Below, piece after piece: positions 39,937 through 50,800 of a DNA stretch of 64,000 nucleotides (the stretch's first letter is position 1; the number at the start of each line of letters is the position of its first letter). The notes beneath the pieces were generated by a model. It was not told the DNA's origin. It did not search any database and worked only from the letters and a program-made list of their open reading frames with translations. The stretch comes from Zonotrichia leucophrys gambelii (taxonomy: Eukaryota; Chordata; Aves; Passeriformes; Passerellidae). The stretch spans positions 23,128,038 to 23,192,037 of the forward strand of contig NC_088173.1 of the NCBI RefSeq assembly GCF_028769735.1. The letters are read 5' to 3'. The translations under genes were made by a program, and so were the position numbers.

Positions 39937-40068
39937 CCGTGGGAACCCGGGGAGGGGGCGGGGACAGGGAGCCGGCAAGGGGCGGGGAAACCGTGGGAAC
40001 AAGGGGCGGGGTCAAGGGGCTGGCAGGGGGCAGGGATACCGTGGGAACAGGGGGCGGGGTCACCTGGT
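39937..40068 (-). repeat. In-frame minisatellite in the gag proline-rich linker
   Basis: Units marked by ccgtgggaac (+ strand) start at 39937, 39991 and 40039, spaced 54 and 48 bp apart. Both spacings are multiples of three, so the repeat keeps the gag frame and encodes a repeated APCSHG-type motif. The + strand is very G-rich here (ggggcgggg runs). The repeat length probably varies between copies of the family. Confidence 0.85.
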
Positions 40069-40913
40069 GACATCACGTCAGCAGCTGCCCCCTGGGAGGA
40101 GTAGAGGGGTGGAGCTGAGGTTACTGCAGGAAAGGCGGGGGGAGGGGGGAAGGTGTCACGAGGAACAGGAGGAGAGGGGGATGGGGCAGGAATTTTGGGA
40201 TGCTTAAGAGGATTTTGGGAAGAAGAAGACCAGGTTTGGGAAGATGCCACGTGGCACCCACCATTTTGTGGACCCCCTAGGGACTGAGGGCCATTTTGGA
40301 CATCACTGCTCTCTGGAAAGCTAACACGTGCTCTGGGTTTTAGAGGAGGGGATACAGGGGATTGGGAAAGACATGCAGCCTGGCCAGGGCTTTGTGAACA
40401 AAACAACTCAGGTATTCTTGCACACTCTGGGAGCCGACTTCCCAATGAGTTTGCACTCTTTAAAATACCAAGTTTTGGGGAAAGAGGTTTAGGGGTTTTA
40501 GAGGGAGAGGGAGGAACAGGGAGAGCAGAGGTACATGGCTTTACATTTGGCTTTTTCTCCATTTCCTTTTGTTTGAGCAATGCTGTTCGAATTTGTAAAC
40601 TCCAGAACACAAATTTAGCTGAGGGTGGTTTGCTAGATTGTCCTAAGGTTATCAATTCATTCCCAACTTTATCCCAGAATTGAATATTGTGGATTTCTTC
40701 AGGGGAAATGTTTGGGAACTGCAGAAAAAGCCATCTTATAAACTGTTTCAATTTTCCTTTAGAGAATTTCACATTACTCTTGACTAAAATGCTAACAATA
40801 TTATAATACACTCCCCTTTGTACAATGCTAAGTTTGGAACCCATGTTAGATGTAAAAAGCAAAGTACTTAATCCCGCCTGACCAAAAGCAAAGCTAAAAT
40901 CAGCTACCAATTT

Positions 40914-40930
40914 CTAAAAAAACCACAGAT
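40914..40930 (-). promoter_or_regulatory. Candidate 3' splice acceptor just upstream of gag
   Basis: On the - strand a T-rich run (GGTTTTTTTAG) ends in AG at 40915-40914, about 70 bases before the gag ATG. Together with the 41437 donor it would define a leader intron of about 0.52 kb containing the whole CpG cluster. The pyrimidine tract is short, so this is tentative. Confidence 0.35.
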
Positions 40931-40979
40931 AGAAAGCGATAATGAGCAGACAAAAGCTTCACAATGCAGCTGTATACAC

Positions 40980-41300
40980 CGCTTTTAAAATTCCCGGGCA
41001 GCAGCAACAGGGCACGCCCTGCCGAGCCGAGGCAGAAACAAAGCCTCCCCCGCGGTGGAATGCAGCTCCCCCGCAGAGCAGAGACAGCAGCCACTCCACG
41101 TGGCAGCCGAAACCGGGACGCCCCCCCCACCGCCGCGTGTGCAGAGCACTCCCGACCCCGCAGATCCCCCGGCCACGTGGAAAGAGAGCCCCCCCCTCCC
41201 CCGCAAAGAGAAAGAGAAAGAAAATCTCCTAACACGTGTCTGAGCACGCTACTGAGCCGGGGCCGCTCCGGCGCGAATTTTAAAGGACAGTGAAACACGC
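40980..41300. other. CpG cluster in the provirus leader
   Basis: More than 25 CpG dinucleotides occur in about 320 bp, with runs of C up to eight long, in a window where CpG is otherwise rare. The cluster lies wholly within the retroviral leader. Retention of so many CpGs argues for a recent insertion or for protection from methylation-driven decay. Confidence 0.9.
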
Positions 41301-41439
41301 GCAGAAAATAAAGCTAGAACGCTATGAATTCTTGTCTGTGGGGCTGCGCAGCCAAAAATGCAAAGGTAAAAAGGAACAGAACTCGCGGCAGAGTCTGTTT
41401 TTGAGCTTCTGCTCTACCGAAAGCAGAGATACTCACGTG
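41097..41439. promoter_or_regulatory. Four CACGTG E-boxes in the provirus leader
   Basis: The palindromic E-box CACGTG occurs at 41097-41102, 41174-41179, 41233-41238 and 41434-41439. Two more lie in gag at 40248-40253 and 40325-40330. bHLH factors of the USF, MYC/MAX and CLOCK/BMAL1 groups bind this motif. I noticed only one other copy in the window (26392-26397). Binding is inferred from the motif only. Confidence 0.6.
41428..41437 (-). promoter_or_regulatory. Candidate 5' splice donor in the provirus leader
   Basis: On the - strand the sequence CAC/GTGAGTATC gives a near-consensus donor with the exon ending at 41437. It overlaps the 41434 E-box. It could be the donor for a subgenomic env-type message, or it could pair with the acceptor-like site at 40914-40915 to remove a leader intron. 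Confidence 0.5.
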
Positions 41440-41721
41440 AAATGGAAGCTGTAGGCTGGGTACAGGCAGGCAGGTCTCCACCGGAAAAGGACCTCTCTCT
41501 GGGTGCAAGAGAGGCTCCCCTTTTCTTCCTCTGGAAAATCTGCTCACCACAATGAAGCTGGGCTTTCCAAAGGCGCTGAACAGTCCACGAAACTTTTTCT
41601 GGGAGTATTCCCAAAGTCTCTAGCTGGGAGTCTTGAAGCCAGGCTCCTTTCAGCTGGATGCACGGCTGGCAGAAGCTTCTCTGAGGAACTGCGAGTCCGT
41701 TTTCGGGCTGCAGAGTCGAGC

Positions 41722-41739
41722 CCACCCACAGGGACGCCA
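41722..41739 (-). promoter_or_regulatory. Candidate tRNA primer-binding site
   Basis: The 18 bases TGGCGTCCCTGTGGGTGG (- strand) begin with the TGG complementary to a tRNA CCA end and lie six bases after the LTR end. The start TGGCG and the GTGGG block recall lysine-type sites of class II retroviruses, but the middle does not match the standard lysine-1,2 site. The tRNA is therefore left unassigned. Mutation, or use of another tRNA, is possible. Confidence 0.55.
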
Positions 41740-41969
41740 ATATATTGGAATATGAATCCCAATATAACCAGGTAGATGGTGCCTAGGCCAGTTCTGACCC
41801 TCGCTGCTGGGCCAAAGGCAGCACTGTGGTGTTTTACCCCAGAGATACCTTGGCTGGCGGCAGAGTGCAGCGGGGCACAAGACAGGACTCCGTTTACCTC
41901 AGGAGAGAGCTTCTGGCGATGGTGAAGAGAAGGAAGGAGTGGATTCTGCTGGAAGGTTATATCCAGATG

Positions 41970-41975
41970 TTTATT
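41970..41975 (-). terminator. LTR polyadenylation signal AATAAA
   Basis: AATAAA on the - strand within the 5' LTR, about 70 bp downstream of the TATA-like box. This fits an R region between the two. Confidence 0.75.
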
Positions 41976-42043
41976 CCATGGGTGCAGAGGTCTGCACTGG
42001 GACAATTCTTCCAACAGAATGGAGGCCGCATGGTCTCATTAAC

Positions 42044-42051
42044 ATTTTAAA
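42044..42051 (-). promoter_or_regulatory. TATA-like box of the provirus LTR
   Basis: TTTAAAAT on the - strand, in the expected position upstream of the LTR poly(A) signal. The upstream U3 is pyrimidine-rich on the - strand, with C-rich tracts that could bind Sp1-type factors. There is no functional evidence in the sequence alone. Confidence 0.5.
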
Positions 42052-45000
42052 CTCAGGGCAGGGGAAGGGGAGGGGACAGGTGAGCCACCAACCAGGTGAA
42101 GGGGCAGGGTCTCAAGGGACTAGGGACACCTATCACACGACGCCTTGCTGGTATGTTAGCCTGATTGACAGGGCACACTCAGCGAGGGGCGAGGGGGAAG
42201 GGAGAAGGTAAAACAGGATATTGCAACACACCACAACATTGCACTATGTATGCTACCTCTTCCAGAGGAATCCAGGTGTGTGTCTGGCTTTGCAGAAAAG
42301 TGGTTAAATCCAATACTGTAAGTTGGATGTGAGTGAACACCATTGCAGCTTTTTGGATCTGAAGCATTTGGCAATAAATTATGCATTACAAATAAACAGC
42401 CAATGCAAACATGTTCACTTAAGTAGCATCTGAGGACCATTAGCATTTCTGACTAATTGCTATCTGGTGAGTAATACAGGTGCACAAGGAGCAAACAGTA
42501 TTTTTCAATAAAGTCTCACTTAACTGCAGCTATAAATTTCTTCATTTTATGGTTCACATTATTTTTTCCCAAGTGGTGTAGCCTTTGTAGTCAGGTGTTG
42601 CATATAAGATTGGCATCACCCTGCTGGGTGGTGTTAATTATTTGCACTGTATTGTCACTGTGCTAGAGTTGAGAAGACTTTATAAATATCGCAGTCAATT
42701 GTCCACTATTGGGGGGGATAGTTTTGCAGTTATCACTGCCATTTTCATTTAAACAAATAACAATAATAAAGTGGCTTTTAATTTATGCCTATGATGTTAA
42801 GGTAACAGCATGGAGATTAAAGCAAAAAGAGGCAAGGCCGGAGCATTCCCTGGGTGCTTTTCTTAGTAGATTTTTCTGGTTCATCCAGTAAGTTCCATTT
42901 TATCTTAAGCCCATTCAAGAGGAAGCTGGTCTGTTGCAATATTGAATTTTCTCCTGCCTCAGAAGGTCCAATAATTTTGCAAGTATAATTGTTTTTATGC
43001 TGCTCTTGATTTTGCATGGGCTGTGCAATGTGATGGTTGCCTGTGTCACAGAGGTATTGATCATCAGCTGGGGAAATCAATGGAAAATGTTATGTGATTT
43101 TTTTTTTCAAATTTTTTTTTTCTCACAGCTGGTATTGTAAAACATTAAGAAAGGGGATGTGGTATAAACATACACTCTGTCAGTCTGCTTAAATGTAATG
43201 ATGGATACTTGTATGCAAGTGCAGGTGTAGCTATTTACTGCTCCTCTCTTTTCTGGTACACAGGAATAGTTGTCACTTCACCTGATGCTGCTGAGAGTAG
43301 TGGTGTTAAAGCTCTGTCAGCCTTAACGTCAGTGCTGATGGCTGATTTACATTTCTGACTCTGTTTAGTGTATTTACAAAAGCTTAAGCTGGTCTAGAGG
43401 AGCAGTGTGCTTTCATAGCTCATCACCTCAGTGGTGCTGTGTTGGGTCTGTGGTGAGAGAGCTCTCTTCCCCCTTGGTGCTCTATTCCTCCATATTCATA
43501 AACTCGTGTGCCTGGAGTTGGGAAATTTATGGCCTCAGATATAGTGGGTTTGATGCAAGTAAGTGCACCAGGTTTAAAAGAAAAAAAGATATTTTGGGTA
43601 GTTGCAATATGCTTCACACTCCAAATTTCAATTTTTCACCCTATTAAAAAGAGTAGAATGATTCTCACATAGAACTGAAAATAATTACAAAAGATTGTTG
43701 TAACTTTAGTGACAAATGACATGTTACCAAAAACCTGAATTTCATTCAACTTGGTAAGAAATCTAACTCTCAAATTTAATACTTCATTATTTACTTATAT
43801 CATTATACCTTCGGTTTTTTGGCCACTGAAAAATTTAACGAGACTTCATGCTAAGTATCAAAAGATGAAAAAAATGTTAAAATATATCCTCTACTCCAAA
43901 AATAATGGAAGAGGGCTGCTATGTTCCTGAATTCTTTACTCTGAGTTAAATCAATTATTTCAGCACTATAAAGAAAAAGCTTGTGTCTCACACAATAATT
44001 ACCATATAGACATTCTCTAACACTCAGGGCAAACATCTGGATCATGTTGACTAACTTTTCACCATGGCAAAAAGGATGAATGAAATATAATTCCTGCTTT
44101 CTGATATCATTAGGATTTCTTCATTCCCACAACAGCTGGAGCTCTCAATATATTATAAGCATTTTCTTTTTTAAGTGTTGCAGATGTTATGTGTAAAAAA
44201 ATTCAGACAACTTACCATGAAGCAACTCTTGTGTCAAACGTAGTAGACAAATGAATTAGTCTTTAGATGAAGTCTTTGTTAGTCATTAATTCGAGCAAAA
44301 TTTAAAACTCTGATGTCTTTGCAAGATATATTAATAGTATCAGAATAAAGTAATAATAGCTAATTTTTATGAATAGATTAAGCTATTTCATTTTCTGCAT
44401 GTGTTTTTGGAGGTTTATTTCTTGTATCTGTATGTATGTTTGATTTTCCTAAGTATTTCTAATGCTCTATTATCTCTAGAATAATATTCTTACTACAGCA
44501 TAATCTTCTGTGATAAACTGCAGTAGACTGGCTCTGGGACAAAAATAAAAAGCTGTGCTAAACTATGGTCTGAATTTTAGGTTGCTTGTTAGGTTTAAAA
44601 GAGAAAACGTGCATTAAAAATAGTTTGACTCTTTTATGTGCTGGATTAGCTTGGTTTGGCTTCTTTGAAATCTGGTAATCAGATAAAGTTCTGCACAAAG
44701 CAACTGCAGCTCTTTGCACTAGCGCTTGCGGTGCAGACCAGCTTGAGGTCAGTGATCAAAATGAAGGTACATTTCAAAGAATTTCCCTTGGGAATGTGCC
44801 CTGAGAACTGCTGATGGATCAAAAGCACTGGTCTGTGGCAATGAAAAGACACAGAGAAGCACTTACTGTCATGGAAGTGCAAACTGTGTTTGCAATAGCA
44901 CTTGGCATCTTTTGTAAAGTGCATGGCTATCAGGACAACGGGAAGCATGACAGCCCGCCTTGCGTACTTAATCTTCTGAGCAGAATTATTTAACCAGCTG

Positions 45001-47174
45001 TGGCACTTCTCTTTCATGTCTGCACAAGGAGGCCTAGGCACTGGTGTAGGTTTTCTGAGAGTGAACCTGGTCCATTTTCCTTGACAGCGGAGCTGATTCA
45101 GTGCTGCTGAAGTGAATGTCTTCATCAGTGGGGCTGTGCCTGGCCATCCTGTCAGTGCCTGCAGGTAGGATTGTGCACAGTCAGAGGGAGAGATGGGAGC
45201 CTCCAAAATAGACAAAATAGGGGCTTTGCTGCCACTCTTGAGCACAAGGAAAGATTTTCCTACTGATTCTCTATACTTTCCCAAAAATGCAAGCATTTCT
45301 GTTGGTTGGACTTTGTATCCTGGTAGAGGTGAACATGAGCAATACCATTACACCTAATGTCTTGGACTTGCTCAGCCATGACAACTCTGTGTTATGACTG
45401 CTGACTTGAGTGGTACAGAAGTAGCCTGGTAATTGGCCTACAGCTATAATATTTTAAGCAGGTAAATGCCCACACAGGATGAGCAGTACCTGTGTTTAAT
45501 GATAAATGTAACAAAATAAAGAACATGTTAAAGTTAGTGGAGTGATTTTAGAAGAAAATTGCTTTAATATGTCTTACACATGCAGTAGGCCCAGGATGAC
45601 AATCAAAACCTAAGCAATTTACATTTTGGGACTGTTAAAAGTTATGGCTATCATGCTTTGTCTGTGTTGTTGTACTGGAAAGGAGAATTCCTGCCATATG
45701 GGATATCTGGGCTCATTTTGCTCCTGTCTTTGTTTTGATGCTTCTCCTTCCCATATGGCTACTGCTATGTACTAGGACTCACCTCCGTGAATGAACAGAC
45801 TGAGAAGCCACTTGGAAAGTTACTCCAAGATTGAAGAGAATTCATCTGTAAAACTGTAAAAGTCTTTTTGTGTCTGAAGCTCTGATGAGAGCACTGGAAA
45901 TGAGAACATTAGTATAGTTATTATGTCTCAGATAAATTACAACTGAAATGTTTTCAGCTAATGTATGCAGCTGCTGCTTTGTCATGTTGATATCCAGAAC
46001 GAAATGGAGAAAGAGGAGACAGGAACAGCATGAAGGGCAAAAAGATATAATTGGATTTAATTTTTTTAAGTTAGGCTGATATGGCACTCTCCTCAGGCAG
46101 GAAAAAGCAACAGCAAAAAGGAGGCAGAAGAGATGGGATGCCAAAAAAGACTAATTTGATCTGGTGGCTGCTGCTCCCCAAGCAGATGTGCTGCCTAGTG
46201 CAACAAAATAAGAATTATTTGCAAGCATTTCTTGTAGGTTTTCCCCCCTGGGCTTTTCCTTAGAGACTGGAAACACAATCTGGAAAGTAGCCGGTGGCTT
46301 TGCTTTTGCTCACACTCAAGTATGAAAGTGCCAGAGGTACTTGGCAAAGGGGCAAAGAGCAGAAATGGATTAGATTCTTAGTGCTGAAATGTTAATGGGG
46401 CCCAGGGAAAGTTTGTCCTGTGAAGGTATTATTCGGTAAGTATCCAGTTTGTACCTTCCTCAGAAATTCCCAGTTTTAGTCAGCAGTAGATAAAATATTC
46501 TGGCTACGAGCCTGATTCGTGAAGGCAATATTTGTTAAACATTGTTTAAAACTATACTGACAGATACTTTCAGACTATGGTTAAGAAGGTACACAGATTG
46601 AAATATAACTCAGTACTGGTTTAAAGTACAGAAAAAGCATTTCTATTCCATTTTCTTTGAAACATTACCCTTAATGCAAAACATAAAAGAATAGATGAGC
46701 TGAAAAGTTCACCCTGTGTTTATGCTTGTCTCTGTCCTCTGTGACATTGGGACGATGGGTGAGTGAGACTTACACTCCTACTTGCACTCCTTTGCTACCA
46801 CAGGTAAGAGGATTCCTAAACAGGTAGTGCATGTATTCCCAACTTTGTTTGCTGAGATATTTTCATGCATCTCCAGAATATTCCTGCTCCTTGTTCTGCT
46901 TCATGACTGTTAGAACATAAAATGGAGAAACATGACAACAGAATAGGAGCGACAGTATTTTGTTGGGTATCTAAGTTGTTATTTGAAAGTCCAATTGTTA
47001 TTTAAATCCAATTATTATTTTAAAAATCCAGTGTTTTACTCTCTAAATCCTTTCCTATTTTTTTTTACCGGCATATTTTATAATGGTCCTGATGTTGATG
47101 TCACATTCCACATTGGACTGACTCAGCATTTCAAATCAGGGATGTGCGTCTGAAACCAGATTAAATAATTTTTT

Positions 47175-47214
47175 GGGGGGGAGGGGGGAATGAGGGAAAA
47201 GGGTGGGAGAGGGG
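47175..47214 (+). repeat. G-rich tract with quadruplex potential
   Basis: Six runs of three or more G are separated by short A-rich loops, which is enough for an intramolecular G-quadruplex. The neighbourhood is AT-rich and shows no promoter or gene. Confidence 0.7.
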
Positions 47215-47759
47215 TGGTCTGCAAGCATATAAAATAGATTCCAATCACATCAAAGTGAGAAATGCCATCTAGGCATCTAGTGTGCTCCTTTTTTAATAAG
47301 GGGCATCTGTTATGCCTCTGATTTCAAGTTGGATTAGGAAGAGACATTTTTTTTATGATTAAGAGCAAATGGTAAGAGAAAAAAAAGAAGAAAAAAGAAG
47401 ACATTATTAATAAGTTTTTGGTAAGATGATGCAAATAATTCATGCTCCATAAGAACCCTACTACAGTAAGTAACTTTTAGCTTGTTGATTTTCAGATTTG
47501 GGGATGTCCTCCAGTGAATGTGCACTTTTTTCTGCATAGGTCTGCCAAGAGTGAGCAATGTTTCAGACCAGTCAGAGCTGTGTTAAGCTTCTTCTGCTCT
47601 CCGTAATAATTTTACTATGGAAAAGTATCAGAGCAGGGCATAGTGAGGTGGTATTTCTCTGAATGCTCTAACAGATTAGGTAATTGCATCATTCAGGAAC
47701 CAGCCAAAGCAGAGGGAGTAGCTTTGGATTTAATTCATTTTCTCGCACAGATTCTTGTA

Positions 47760-47836
47760 GAAAAAAAAAAAAAAACAACCCAAACAAACAAAAACCCACA
47801 CAAAAATCACAAAAAAAATCCCAAACAAACAATAAA
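47760..47836 (+). repeat. A-rich low-complexity tract with C interruptions
   Basis: A run of about 15 A is followed by AAAC-type units. It could be the remnant of an A-rich retroposon tail, but no body is recognisable upstream. Confidence 0.8.
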
Positions 47837-50800
47837 GTACAATAATAAACATTCATGTGAGTAGTTACAGTTTGGTGGCATGAAGCTTGCGTATACAGTG
47901 TACTGTAAAAAAAGCATCATTTTGGTTTGTTTTGACTGCTCTGACCCTAGTCTCATCTTTCTTTAACCCTTATTTTAAAACAGGCAGCAAATTTTTTTTT
48001 CATCTCATTTTGTCACAGTACAAGGGGTTTTATGAGCCTGTGTTACATTACCCTTCAGTGTTGCCTTTGTCAGAATGAAAATAAGCAGTTTCTTGTGTGG
48101 GAACAAATACTGAAAATCCCTGTTGCGTTCACTTTATCACTTACCAATTCTACTGTTCTCCTCAGATTATTGTGCTTCCCTTGTAGTTGTGCTTTAAAAT
48201 GAAAAGGCAGCATGTTTGCACTGACCTGATGTCTTCATAGGGTTATTCACTGTACCTTTAAGATGCTTTTCTTCTCTTTCTGCATCTTACAGAATTATGC
48301 TATGGGCCATTTTCACTGCACTGTAAATAAGAGGTGCTGCTCACATCACTTACCTGTGTTGGGACTGGGATATTGGCCCTTCCTGTGTGCTGATTTTACT
48401 TGGCAGTACAGGAAGCTAAGCTGAAGAAATAGTTATTCTACACAATATCTGACTAAGTGATTCACAGAAGGTAGCAATGGGAACCCAAGCACTCTAAAGA
48501 GAAGGATAAAGTTCTTTTGATTATCAACTGGGCCCACAAAACTGCAGTCATGATTATTTTTTGCATGTCTCTTACACATAAGTTGGGGGCTTCTAGTGGT
48601 CTCTGGGCAGGAGTTATGAATTGCATCATAGGATATATGAGTGTGAAATGAGATCACATGAACTAGAAATTATGCTTAATTTGCTTATTTCTTGAAGTTT
48701 GGCAGTTATTTTGAGCTCAGTTGTGTTGCTGTGACTCAAAACACATGAAAGATGAAGTTATTTTAGACATAGAGCAGGGGATATCTGAAGTATAGAAACT
48801 TGCCTCTAACCAGAGATAAACCTGTGGCACTTTTGCAAATGACTGTAGAGCCAATGACTTTGAACTATGGTGTCTCGACTGGTCAATGGCAGTTGATTCA
48901 ATCAGGTGGATGTTTGCTAGTTAGGATGGACTTGCCAGGACTGCATCATATCTGTTTGTAAGAACAGTAATAAAAAGTTCAATGAAGCAAGAGGCAAGCT
49001 AAGTTCAATGTTATAATTACAGTGAATTAGATTAGAATTATAAGTACCTGTTTTCCCAAAATAATTAATGGAAAAAGTTCTGACTCTTCCAAATGGGAAA
49101 TTAGTTCTGAGATTTGCATGTGATGCATTGTGTGTTAAAGAGTTTGCTGATTCATGATAATTTATTATGAAAAATAATTATTGTCCCAAAAGTTGATGTA
49201 GATTTGTTTAATATTTCTCTGCTTCAGTGTTAAACATTTTTCTTCAAGAAAATCTGGGACTGCTGTTAACTAATCCTACACAAAGCCTTTTGGAAGTGTC
49301 AGTTTATTGTGTCCTCTGTGTATTTAGAGTGTGAATAGCTATCTGTAAGAAATTTTATTCTGAACCACTTTGTTAGTGGAACATAAAACAATCTCTTATG
49401 AGGAATTTAATGAACTAATGAAAGTTCACTGTGTTCAAATAACTTTCAATCTACAGTCCTTTCTGTTAATGGCCTGGTTGTGGGGAGTTAGCACCTACTG
49501 TTATCTCAACAATTTCTGCTTAGTTTTGAGAAAAAATTGAAATGTAAGAAGAAGTAGAAGATAAAACTGAGAGGAAAATGTTTGTATTTCAGATGGCTGC
49601 CTGAATATGTTCAGCCCTTAGCTCAGCTTTAAGAACAAAATGGGACAGTGCACTGAGTGTAAATATTGAAGAGGCAGGACAGGAAGCTTTGCCCTTCTAT
49701 ACTAAATTGACACCTGATGCAAATCTTTATATTACACTTGCTTTGAGGTTAGTTGAAAACATTTTAACACTCGGCACACTTGATTTCTTCTTTTTTAAGC
49801 TGGGCATAGCCTGGGAACCATCAAGTGCCAAATGCTTTCATCAAAGCCATAAACAAAAGGGGATTCTATAGGAAATCCATTTATTCTCAGGAGGTTTCAA
49901 CAAAACGCATTTTTACTTATTCAAAGTGGAAGAATAAATCTGTAGCTCTTTTTAAAGAGACTTACCTCATGGCCCTAGGAGGCAGACACAGTACTGGATT
50001 TAAAACAAAGGCTGTAACAAAAGCACCCTCACCAGGCTCAGTAAATTGTGGTCATGTTTTATAGGTCTGCAATACATCTGCATGTGAGAGTGTTCAGCCA
50101 CTGCCCAAACTTGCAACATAGATAGCCTATGAGGGGGAAAATATGGGCTGTGGGGATGCTGGTTTTTGATCAAATAAAGTAACATCAAGTGAATTGGCTT
50201 CTCAAAAAAATAAAGAGCTGTGGTCTGATAGCTGTGATGATGAGATACAAAATTACTTTTACAGCAATGAAAATCTTAAACAACCAACCTGGTGTTTTAG
50301 CTGTGTTTAATCTTTCTTGTCACAAATCATCTTTGTACATAAACACACTGGTAATTAACCTTGCCTGATTATTTAAGGATTCCTGTTTGCTGCCACAGCA
50401 GAGGCTCCCAGCTCAAATGCTGGGCTGATGTTACTGAGTAAATACAGTGAGGGAAAGCTGACTAGTTTTGGATGTTGGCTCCTGCCCCACATAATAACCT
50501 ATATATATGGGTTTTGGTGGCAGATACTACTTCTGCTTGTATTTCTACCAAGCACTGGGGTGTCAGGAGCTATTCAGCTCCTTGTTTATTTAGTACCAAT
50601 TGCAGAAGTACCTGCTTGTATATATTTTCTGGACAGATTAGGTTACAGCATCTATCAGAACTCTGTTGTAGGATTATTTATGGGCCAACTCATGCTAGAC
50701 CATTTGCAAGCATCCCTCTTTCCATGCCATATCAGAATACTCCACAGAAATGTAGCTAAATCCAAACTGCTACAGACATTTGACCAGTGATGTGTGGACA

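Larger units (their letters stand above)
38844..40844 (-). pseudogene. gag: Gag polyprotein, full length with one in-frame amber codon
   Basis: The ATG at 40844 begins MGSKLS, a typical N-myristoylation start for plasma-membrane targeting. The frame runs 666 codons to TAA at 38844-38846. Residues 1 to about 110 look like a betaretroviral matrix domain. A proline-rich linker follows, with a PPLY late-budding motif at residues 245-248 and a repeated APCSHG block. Codon 360 is TAG (39765-39767). The capsid follows, with its major homology region (SEPFLKFVEKL) at about residues 505-516, then a nucleocapsid with a single CCHC knuckle at C623, C626, H631 and C636. Many betaretroviruses have two knuckles. 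An open frame reaches about 22 codons upstream of the ATG, but the MGSKLS start is preferred. The amber lies between linker and capsid, not at the gag end, so it is an inactivating mutation rather than a readthrough signal. Everything else is open, which implies a fairly young insertion. Confidence 0.93.
40845..41739 (-). other. Provirus leader, about 0.9 kb, CpG-rich
   Basis: The untranslated stretch from the primer-binding-site candidate to the gag ATG is much longer than in most simple retroviruses. It contains a strong splice-donor-like site, an acceptor-like T-run with AG just upstream of gag, a dense CpG cluster and four CACGTG E-boxes. Short open frames occur, but none resembles a known retroviral accessory protein. 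Packaging signals presumably lie here but cannot be identified by eye. Confidence 0.75.
37569..42238 (-). mobile_element. Truncated, rearranged class II (betaretrovirus-like) endogenous retrovirus
   Basis: An old retroviral insertion read right to left: 5' LTR, primer-binding-site candidate, long leader, gag, then a -1 frame with a dUTPase-like domain. The protease and the first part of RT lie on the opposite strand. Class II assignment rests on the Gag capsid major homology region, a CCHC zinc knuckle, the dUTPase-like domain ahead of protease, and an A AAA AAC frameshift site. Everything after the first RT motif is missing: the YMDD region, RNase H, integrase, env and the 3' LTR. The left limit is set at the inversion repeat (37569). 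A few more RT codons might extend leftward, but nothing retroviral is clear before about 37545. It is non-functional as a virus because of an amber codon in gag, a stop in pro, the inversion and the truncation. Confidence 0.93.
41746..42238 (-). repeat. 5' LTR of the provirus, about 493 bp
   Basis: On the - strand the LTR starts TGTTGTGGTGTGTTG at 42238 and is taken to end in CA at 41746, just before the primer-binding-site candidate. A TATA-like TTTAAAAT lies at 42044-42051 and AATAAA at 41970-41975, a spacing that fits U3-R-U5 organisation. The first 15 bases differ by one base from those of the solo LTR at 61091. The exact inner end is uncertain by a few bases, with an alternative CA at 41753. 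The flanking bases at 42239-42244 (TTGCAC) would be one copy of the target duplication. The other copy is lost with the 3' end. Confidence 0.85.

Noticed and set aside
38399..40207. + strand open frames antisense to gag and the dUTPase domain
   Set aside because: They mirror the - strand coding sequence and its G-rich repeats and have no recognisable product.
44679..45296. 205-codon - strand open frame as a protein-coding gene
   Set aside because: No domain, signal or splice context is visible, and long chance frames are expected in 64 kb. It is kept only as a low-interest finding.
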